A stretch of 19,113 nt of DNA from DASRSS01 sp035656335. GTDB taxonomy: Bacteria; Actinomycetota; Actinomycetes; Mycobacteriales; Jatrophihabitantaceae. The stretch spans positions 1 through 19,113 of the forward strand of contig DASRSS010000242.1 of assembly GCA_035656335.1 (NCBI GenBank). The letters run 5' to 3'. The notes under the pieces were generated by a model, which saw nothing but the letters and a program-made list of their open reading frames with translations, did not search any database and was not told where the DNA came from. How positions within the stretch are numbered: the stretch's first letter is position 1; each line of letters begins with the position of its first letter. The translations under genes were made by a program, and so were the position numbers. Below, in pieces: positions 13,650-19,113 of this stretch.

Positions 13650-15047
13650 TCACTGGTTGCGTGTTTGGCGCACCAGCATCCGGCCGAAGTCGCGGGTGAT
13701 CGAGTTGGTCAGCGGGGTGCCGCGGTGCGCCTCGTCCATGACGTCGATGAACGCCGCGACGAACCGGTCCACCTCGGCCTCGCCGATGGTGAGCGGCGGG
13801 ATCAGCTTGATGACCTCGACGTGATCGCCGGACACCTGGGTCAGGATGCGGTGCCGGTGGAACAGGGCGTGCACGACCGTCTGCGCGAACAGGCCCTTGC
13901 GGGCGAGCTGCAGCGCCGCCCACGGCGCCCGGCGCTTCCAGGTGTCGGGCCGCCCGAACTCGATGCCGATCATCAGGCCACGTCCACGCACCTCGTGCAG
14001 CAGCTCGTACCGGTCCACCAGGTCGGCCAGCCGCTGCTGCAGCAGCTCGCCCATCTTGCGGGCGTTGTCGACGACGCCCTCGGCCTCCATCACGTGCAGC
14101 GTGGCCAGTCCGGCGGCCATCGCCTGCGCGTTGGAGCCGAACGTCGAGTCGTGCACCAGGACGCGGTCCATCGACGAGTAGACCTTGTTGAAGATCCAGT
14201 CGCGGCCCATGGTCGCGCCGACCGGCACGTAGCCGCCGGAGAGCGCCTTCGCGGTCGCGACCAGGTCCGGCTCGACGCCGTCGTGCTGGAACGCGAAGAA
14301 GTCACCGGTACGGCCGAGCCCGCATTGCACCTCGTCGGCGATGAGCAGCGCCTCGTGCTCGCGCAGCAGCTCGTGCGCCGCGCGCAGGAATCCCGGCGGG
14401 GCCACCGCGACGCCCTTGCCCTGCACCGGTTCGATCAGGAACGCGGCGACGTCACCGCGCTTGAGCTCGCGTTCGAGCGCGCCGAGGTCGCCGAACGGGA
14501 TCGCGGTGTCGGGCAGCAGTGGGCCGAAGCCCTTGCGGAAGTCCCGTGCGCCGTTGACCGACAGCGATCCGGCCGTGAGCCCGTGGAACGCGTGGTCGCA
14601 GAAGATGATCCGCTTGCGTCCGGTGGCGAAGCGTGCGTACTTCAGCGCGGCTTCGACGGCCTCGGTGCCGCTGTTGCCGAAATAGACGCGGTCCAGGTGG
14701 GGGACGTGCGCGAGCAGCCGCTCGGCGAGGGCGCCGGCCAGCGGCGGCGCGTCGAACTGGGTGAGATCGGCCAGCCCCAGGTCGAGCGCGTCGTGCACCG
14801 CCTGGCGCACCACGGGGTGGTGCCGGCCGAGGGCGAAGACGCCGAAGCCGGACAGCATGTCGAGGTAATCGTGCCCGGCGTCGTCGTAGAGGTACGCGCC
14901 TTCGGCTCGGGTGTAGATGCGGTCGAAGCCGATCGCGTGGAGCATGCGCGGCAGCTGGGGATTGAGGTAGCGGGCCTGCAGGTCGTACCGCTCCGGGCCA
15001 CGCCGTGCCAGCACGTCCCGTAGGTCGAACTCGTCTTGTGTCGACAC
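13650..15047 (-). CDS. Class III PLP-dependent aminotransferase, possibly hopanoid side-chain HpnO type
   Basis: This 465-residue fold-type I aminotransferase shows YFGNSGTEAVEAALKYAR (PLP phosphate binding), DHAFHGLTAGSLSVNG, IEPVQGKG, LLIADEVQCGLGRTG (Asp238 binds the pyridine nitrogen) and ATAKALSGGYVPVGA with the Schiff-base Lys267. The N-terminal segment RYLNPQLPRMLHAIGFDRIYTRAEGAYLYDDAGHDYLD resembles aminotransferases of hopanoid clusters (HpnO), which make the terminal amine of aminobacteriohopanetriol. The divergent hpnCDE cluster next door supports this, but ornithine- or acetylornithine-type activity cannot be excluded. The GTG at 15047 is chosen because GAGG lies 6 bases upstream; an ATG at 15059 lacks a ribosome site. 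Confidence 0.85.
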   Translation of the reverse strand: MSTQDEFDLRDVLARRGPERYDLQARYLNPQLPRMLHAIGFDRIYTRAEGAYLYDDAGHDYLDMLSGFGVFALGRHHPVVRQAVHDALDLGLADLTQFDAPPLAGALAERLLAHVPHLDRVYFGNSGTEAVEAALKYARFATGRKRIIFCDHAFHGLTAGSLSVNGARDFRKGFGPLLPDTAIPFGDLGALERELKRGDVAAFLIEPVQGKGVAVAPPGFLRAAHELLREHEALLIADEVQCGLGRTGDFFAFQHDGVEPDLVATAKALSGGYVPVGATMGRDWIFNKVYSSMDRVLVHDSTFGSNAQAMAAGLATLHVMEAEGVVDNARKMGELLQQRLADLVDRYELLHEVRGRGLMIGIEFGRPDTWKRRAPWAALQLARKGLFAQTVVHALFHRHRILTQVSGDHVEVIKLIPPLTIGEAEVDRFVAAFIDVMDEAHRGTPLTNSITRDFGRMLVRQTRNQ

Positions 15048-15249
15048 GCTGTACCTCATTTCCGCAACGCAGCGCGGCGACGCCCATCGCCGTTCAGGCA
15101 GAACGCTAACCGATCCGTCCGGTCCGGCGTTGGAATGTCTCGTCCCAAACCGGGTGCGGTGTCTGATATACCGATCATATGAATTGTTAGCCGGGCGCCG
15201 CGTGGGTCGGTATGCAGAAAATCCCTCGGTGACAGCGAGAGACGAGTAC
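15048..15249. promoter_or_regulatory. Divergent promoter region between the aminotransferase and hpnC
   Basis: This 202-base gap contains the only clearly AT-rich patch in the window, about 15164-15190 (GATATACCGATCATATG, then AATTGTTAG). It includes ATAT arms at 15166-15169 and 15177-15180 around a 7-base centre, and the palindrome CATATG at 15176-15181. Either could hold a -10 box for hpnC or an operator. I could not match a convincing -35. An open frame continues upstream of the hpnC ATG to about 15130, but its codon use looks non-coding and it has no ribosome site. Confidence 0.5.
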
Positions 15250-16122
15250 ATGGATTCAGGTGTTCCAGCCCGGCCCGGCGCTGATGTGCTGGACGAGCTC
15301 GCGGCAGGCGCGGCGGCCCAGATGGGCGCCGAGAACTTCCCGGTTGCGCTGCGCGTCCTGCCGTCCGGGCCGCGTGCCGACCTGGCCGCCGTGTACGCGT
15401 TCGCCCGGTTCGTCGACGACGTCGGCGACCGCGCTCCCGGTTCGCCCGAGGACCGGCTGAAGCTGCTGGACGCCGTCGAGAGCGATCTGCTCAACCTGCT
15501 GGGTGACGGTGCCCGCCTTGCGCCCGTCGCGGAACTGCGGCCACTCGTGCGCGACCGCGGCATCCCGCTCGAACCGTTCCTGGACCTCGTCGAGGCGAAC
15601 CGGATCGATCAGCAGACGTCGGCGTACGAGACGTTCGCCGACCTGCTCGGCTACTGCCGGTTCTCCGCCGCACCGGTCGGGCGGATCGTGCTGCACGTGG
15701 CCGGCGCGGCGACCGCGCAGAACGTCGCCGACTCCGACGCCGTCTGCAACGCGTTGCAGGTGCTCGAGCACTGCCAGGACGTCGGCGAGGACGCCCGTGC
15801 CGGACGCGTCTACCTGCCCGCGGCGGAACTGCGCGCAGCAGGCATCGCCGACGACGAACTGCGCGGCGGTCACACGAGCACCGCGTTGCGGGGCGTTATC
15901 GCCGTGCAAGTGGCTCGCGCCGAATCGCTTTTGTACAAAGGCAATTCCCTGGTGCGCCGGTTGAGCGGCTGGTCGCGATTCGCTGTGGCCGGTTATGTGG
16001 CCGGTGGGCTGGCCACCGCGGCGTCTCTGCGGCGCGCGCACTACGACGTCTTACCGCATCACGTATCGCCGTCGCGAGCGGGGACCGTTACGCGCGCATT
16101 GCGGCTGGTGGCACCGTGGTGA
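15250..16122 (+). CDS. hpnC: Squalene synthase HpnC (presqualene diphosphate to hydroxysqualene step)
   Basis: HpnC converts presqualene diphosphate, made by HpnD, to hydroxysqualene in the three-enzyme bacterial squalene route. The 290-residue protein has the squalene/phytoene synthase fold. The first aspartate motif is FARFVDDVGD (Asp56, Asp57, Asp60); the second is EHCQDVGEDARAGRVYLP (Asp177, Asp181), with the HpnC-type EHCQD in place of the NxxRD found in HpnD. The GYCRFSAAPVGRIVL segment is typical. The ATG at 15250 is preferred, with GAGAG upstream and a start close to the conserved region; a GTG at 15229 lacks a ribosome site. Its stop overlaps the hpnD start by 4 bases (GTGA). Confidence 0.92.
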   Translation: MDSGVPARPGADVLDELAAGAAAQMGAENFPVALRVLPSGPRADLAAVYAFARFVDDVGDRAPGSPEDRLKLLDAVESDLLNLLGDGARLAPVAELRPLVRDRGIPLEPFLDLVEANRIDQQTSAYETFADLLGYCRFSAAPVGRIVLHVAGAATAQNVADSDAVCNALQVLEHCQDVGEDARAGRVYLPAAELRAAGIADDELRGGHTSTALRGVIAVQVARAESLLYKGNSLVRRLSGWSRFAVAGYVAGGLATAASLRRAHYDVLPHHVSPSRAGTVTRALRLVAPW

Positions 16123-17012
16123 GCACGATGAACGTATTGACCGCCGTCCAGGACGCCTATCGCGAGTGTGAACGGATCACCCGCGAGCAGGCCCGCAACT
16201 TCGCCTGGGGCATCCGCCTGCTGCCGCCCGCGAAGCGCGGCGCGCTCTCGGCGGTGTACGCGATGGCGCGGCGCGTCGACGACATCGGTGACGGCACCCT
16301 GCCGGACGAGGAGAAGCTGAAGCTGCTGGCCGAGGCGCGCGCACAGTCCACGGCGCCCGGCGGCTTCCCGCAGGACCCGGTCTGCGCCGCGCTCGCCGAT
16401 GCCGCCGCCCGGCTGCCGATCCCGCTCGCGGCGTTCGGTGAGCTCGTCGACGGCTGCGAGATGGATGTGACGGGACGCAGCTACGACTCGCTGGACGACC
16501 TGGTCCAGTACTGCCGGTGCGTCGCCGGTTCGATCGGCCGGCTGTCGCTGGGCGTGTTCGACCCGGCACTGCCGCCGGCAGAGTTCGCGCACGCGTCCGA
16601 GCTGGCGGATGCCCTGGGCGTCGGGCTGCAGCTGACCAACATCCTGCGTGACATCCGCGAGGACTTCCTCAACGGCCGGGTGTACCTGCCGAAGCGTGAC
16701 CTCGCGCTGTTCGACTGCGAGATCTCTGTCGGCGCGGACGGCGCGCTCGATCCGCACGACGGCGCCCTCGCGGAGCTGATCCGGTTCGAGGCGGCCCGCG
16801 CCTGGGGCTGGTACGACCGCGGCCTCGGCCTGCTCGACGTGCTGGACCGGCGCAGCGCGGCCTGTTGCGGCGCGATGGCGGGCATCTACCGCGAGCTGCT
16901 CGACCGCATCGCCGCCGACCCGCGTCAGGTGATGACGGGGCGGCTGTCGCTGCCGGCTCACGACAAGTTGCGCGTGGCGGCCCGGTCTCTGGTCGGGGGA
17001 CGCCGTGGCTGA
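16119..17012 (+). CDS. hpnD: Presqualene diphosphate synthase HpnD
   Basis: HpnD condenses two farnesyl diphosphates to presqualene diphosphate. The 297-residue protein contains ARNFAWGIRLLPPAKRGALSAVYAMARRVDDIGD (first motif, Asp54, Asp55, Asp58) and LQLTNILRDIREDFLNGRVYLP (second motif, Asp178 and Asp182), plus YCRCVAGSIGRLSL, all standard for the squalene/phytoene synthase family. The GTG at 16119 overlaps the hpnC stop in the common GTGA arrangement. A GTG at 16116 and an ATG at 16128 are close alternatives. The 3' end overlaps hpnE by 8 bases. Its place between hpnC and hpnE fixes the assignment more firmly than the sequence alone, since phytoene synthases are similar. Confidence 0.93.
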   Translation: MSTMNVLTAVQDAYRECERITREQARNFAWGIRLLPPAKRGALSAVYAMARRVDDIGDGTLPDEEKLKLLAEARAQSTAPGGFPQDPVCAALADAAARLPIPLAAFGELVDGCEMDVTGRSYDSLDDLVQYCRCVAGSIGRLSLGVFDPALPPAEFAHASELADALGVGLQLTNILRDIREDFLNGRVYLPKRDLALFDCEISVGADGALDPHDGALAELIRFEAARAWGWYDRGLGLLDVLDRRSAACCGAMAGIYRELLDRIAADPRQVMTGRLSLPAHDKLRVAARSLVGGRRG

Positions 17013-18339
17013 CCGGCACGACGTGGTGATCGTCGGCGGCGGGCTCGCGGGCATCTCGGCCGCGCTGCGGTTCGCCGACTGCGGACGTTCCGTGACGGTG
17101 CTCGAAGGGCGGCCGCGGCTGGGCGGCGCCGCGTTCTCGTTCCGGCGCGGCGAGCTGGACGTCGACAACGGGCAGCACGTGTTCCTGCGCTGCTGCGAGG
17201 CGTACCGGTGGCTGCTGCGGCGCATCGGCGCGACCGAACGCACCTACCTGCAGCCACGGCTGGACATTCCGGTGCTGGATCCGTCCGGCCGGCAGGGACG
17301 TCTCGGCCGCGCGCCCGGCGTTCCGGCGCCCGCGCACCTGGGCGCCGCGTTGAGCCGGTACGCGCTGCTGTCGCCGCTCGACCGGTTGCGTGCCGTGCGT
17401 GGCGCGCTCGCACTGCGGATGCTGTCGCCGGACGACCTGTCGCTCGATGCCCGCACGCTCGGCGATTACCTGCGCCGGCACGGCCAGAACGACGCGACGA
17501 TCGACGCGCTGTGGGGCGTGGTCGCGACCGCGACGCTCAACCTGCACCCGGACGATGCGTCGCTCGCGCTGGCGGCGAAGGTGTTCCGTACCGGGCTGCT
17601 GGACGAGGCCACCGCGGCGGACGTCGGCTACGCGACCGCCCCGCTGGGCCGGCTGCACCACGACGCGGCGGCGCGTGCACTGCGCGCGGCCGGCGTCGAC
17701 GTGCGGCTGGGGCAGAAGGTGCGCGGTGTCGAGCCGGGACTCGTCCGCCTCGCCGACGGCACCGCGCTGAGCGCCGACGCGGTCGTGCTCGCCGTGCCGC
17801 ACCGGGACGCGTTCGCGCTGCTGCCCGAGCTCGCGCACACCGCCGCCGCACCGGCCCGGGAGCTGGGCGCGACGCCGATCGTGAACGTCCACGTCGTCTA
17901 CGACCGGACGGTCACCGACCTGCCGTTCGCCGCCGCCGTCGGCTCCCCGGCCCAGTGGATCTTCGACCGCACGCTGGCCAGCGGCGTTCCCGGCCCGGCC
18001 GGCAGCTACCTGGCGGTCACCGTGTCCGCCGCCGACAAGCTGGCCGAGGTCCCGGCCCGCGAGCTGTCCGCGCAGTTCGAGGAAGAACTGGCCCGGCTGC
18101 TGCCGAAGGCGCGCGGGGCCGAGGTCGTCGAGTCCTTCGTCACCCGGGAGCAGCACGCGACCTTCCGGCAGGAGCGCGGCTCGTCCGCGCTGCGGCCGGG
18201 CCCGGCCACCGCCTTATCAGGGGTCTACCTCGCCGGGGCGTGGACCGACACCGGGTGGCCCGACACGATGGAGAGCGCGGTGCGCAGCGGAATCAACGCC
18301 GCGAGGCTGGTTGTCGACCAGGCGAAGGGAGAGGGCTGA
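17005..18339 (+). CDS. hpnE: Hydroxysqualene dehydroxylase HpnE
   Basis: HpnE is an FAD-dependent amine-oxidase-fold enzyme that reduces hydroxysqualene to squalene. The 444-residue protein starts at a GTG, with the dinucleotide motif GGGLAG at 11-16, then VTVLEGRPRLGGAAFSF and DVDNGQHVFLRCCEAYRWLLRRIG, a stretch characteristic of HpnE rather than of phytoene desaturases. The C-terminal GVYLAGAWTDTGWPDTMESAVRSGINAA is the second FAD-binding region. It overlaps hpnD by 8 bases, and its stop shares a base with the next start (TGATG), so the operon is translationally coupled. Confidence 0.94.
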   Translation: MADRHDVVIVGGGLAGISAALRFADCGRSVTVLEGRPRLGGAAFSFRRGELDVDNGQHVFLRCCEAYRWLLRRIGATERTYLQPRLDIPVLDPSGRQGRLGRAPGVPAPAHLGAALSRYALLSPLDRLRAVRGALALRMLSPDDLSLDARTLGDYLRRHGQNDATIDALWGVVATATLNLHPDDASLALAAKVFRTGLLDEATAADVGYATAPLGRLHHDAAARALRAAGVDVRLGQKVRGVEPGLVRLADGTALSADAVVLAVPHRDAFALLPELAHTAAAPARELGATPIVNVHVVYDRTVTDLPFAAAVGSPAQWIFDRTLASGVPGPAGSYLAVTVSAADKLAEVPARELSAQFEEELARLLPKARGAEVVESFVTREQHATFRQERGSSALRPGPATALSGVYLAGAWTDTGWPDTMESAVRSGINAARLVVDQAKGEG

Positions 18340-19113
18340 TGGACAGGCAGGCGCCGAACATTCTCGCCTCGATGAAAGAGCTCGTGGACCCCGCGCTGCG
18401 GGAGCACGTCGACGGGCTGCACCCGGCGATGCGGGAGATCGCGCGGTTCCACTTCGGCTGGGACGACGGCGCCGGCTCCGGCAAGGCGGTGCGCCCGGCC
18501 CTGGCGGTGCTCGGCGCGCGCGCGGTGGGCGCGTCCGGCGACGAGCCGGCGGTGCTCGACGCGGCCTGCTCGGTCGAGTTCATCCACAACTTCTCCCTGC
18601 TGCACGACGACATCATGGACGGCGACCGCACCCGCCGGCACCGGCCGACCGCGTGGACCGTGTACGGGGTCGACCAGGCCCTGCTGGCCGGCTGCGCGCT
18701 GCACACCCTCGCCTTCGAGCTGCTGGCCCGGCGCGGGGCCGCGGCGGCGCTGGACGCGCTGGCCAAGTGCGTACAGGTGCTGATCGCCGGCCAGTCCGAC
18801 GACCTGTACCTGGCCAACCGGCAGGACGCGACCGTCGAGCAGTGCCTGCAGATGGAGGCCGGCAAGACCGCCTCGCTGCTGGCCGCCTCCGCCTCGCTCG
18901 GCGCGATCGCCTGGTACGGCGCGGATCACACCCCGGGCTCCGAGGCCGCGGCCAAGACGCGGCTGCTGGCCGAGTACGGCCACCACCTGGGCATGGCCTT
19001 CCAGCTGGTCGACGACCTGCTGGGGATCTGGGGCGAGCAGGACGTGACCGGCAAGCCGGTGGCCGCGGACCTGCGCGCCCGCAAGCGCTCCGCGCCCGTG
19101 GTCTCGGCACTGA
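18339..19113 (+). CDS. Polyprenyl diphosphate synthase (partial, runs off the window)
   Basis: The 258 visible residues form an isoprenyl diphosphate synthase of the FPP/GGPP family that should elongate allylic diphosphates with isopentenyl diphosphate. GKAVRP (Lys49, Arg52) binds substrate diphosphate; LLHDDIMDGDRTRRHRPT holds the first aspartate-rich motif (Asp90, Asp91, Asp94). The second motif reads QLVDDLLGIWGE (Asp225, Asp226), with Gly where many family members have a third Asp, a form seen in actinobacterial members. In this context it probably supplies farnesyl diphosphate or a related chain for squalene. The ATG at 18339 overlaps the hpnE stop by one base. The C-terminal part lies outside; a squalene-hopene cyclase gene would be expected soon after. 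Confidence 0.93.
   Translation, partial: MDRQAPNILASMKELVDPALREHVDGLHPAMREIARFHFGWDDGAGSGKAVRPALAVLGARAVGASGDEPAVLDAACSVEFIHNFSLLHDDIMDGDRTRRHRPTAWTVYGVDQALLAGCALHTLAFELLARRGAAAALDALAKCVQVLIAGQSDDLYLANRQDATVEQCLQMEAGKTASLLAASASLGAIAWYGADHTPGSEAAAKTRLLAEYGHHLGMAFQLVDDLLGIWGEQDVTGKPVAADLRARKRSAPVVSAL

Noticed and set aside
15130..15249. N-terminal extension of HpnC by 40 residues
   Set aside because: The codons are AT-rich and unlike the rest of the gene, no ribosome site precedes the extended start, and the segment coincides with the promoter-like region; HpnC homologues do not have it.
16669..18156. 495-residue minus-strand frame opposite hpnD/hpnE
   Set aside because: Low-complexity translation antisense to hpnE, whose own frame is full of family motifs.
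1..19113. CRISPR array, tRNA, rRNA, transposase or phage genes
   Set aside because: No regularly spaced repeats, cloverleaf-like segments or recognisable mobile-element proteins were seen on either strand.

Overview
This window is chromosomal DNA from a high-GC Gram-positive bacterium (Actinomycetota). By eye the G+C content is about 70%, with many GTG starts and tightly packed genes with 1-10 bp overlaps. Lineage markers include a DUF3000 gene beside an RNase D, the coproporphyrin-dependent heme genes in the order hemE-hemY-hemQ, an LLM-class (F420-type) oxidoreductase and an actinobacterial-type hopanoid cluster. I cannot name the genus.

Layout. (a) 1-3848, minus strand: the N-terminal part of a secreted protein, probably a HAD-type acid phosphatase and cut by the window edge, then a beta-oxidation pair: a multifunctional enoyl-CoA hydratase/3-hydroxyacyl-CoA dehydrogenase and a thiolase. 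(b) 3903-5957, minus strand: small zinc-ribbon protein, DUF3000 protein and RNase D in one tight run. (c) 6103-9986, plus strand: hemE, a VapB/VapC toxin-antitoxin pair inserted between heme genes, hemY (cgoX) and hemQ (chdC). (d) 9997-15047, minus strand: a large VLCAD-like acyl-CoA dehydrogenase with its own promoter, then (reading upstream) an LLM oxidoreductase, msrB, a one-helix membrane protein and a class III aminotransferase. (e) 15250-19113, plus strand: hpnC-hpnD-hpnE and the start of a polyprenyl diphosphate synthase, the squalene-making arm of hopanoid biosynthesis. The window ends inside the last gene.

How the genes work together. The polyprenyl synthase should supply prenyl diphosphate, HpnC/HpnD/HpnE convert farnesyl diphosphate to squalene, and the divergent aminotransferase may tailor the hopanoid side chain. 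HemE, HemY and HemQ carry out three steps from uroporphyrinogen III towards heme b through coproporphyrin. The acyl-CoA dehydrogenase, hydratase/dehydrogenase and thiolase together cover all steps of beta-oxidation, and the two transcription units share a nearly identical dyad (TAC-N6-GTA) overlapping a predicted promoter, which suggests one regulator.

The least ordinary items are a 63-bp near-perfect palindrome inside the hemY reading frame, the vapBC module wedged into the heme operon, the shared beta-oxidation operator, and a short GC-rich repeat at the thiolase/hydratase junction that could extend the protein. I found no tRNA, rRNA, CRISPR array, transposase or phage gene. No stretch over 300 bases lacks a gene; the two longest gaps (5958-6102 and 15048-15249) are divergent promoter regions.
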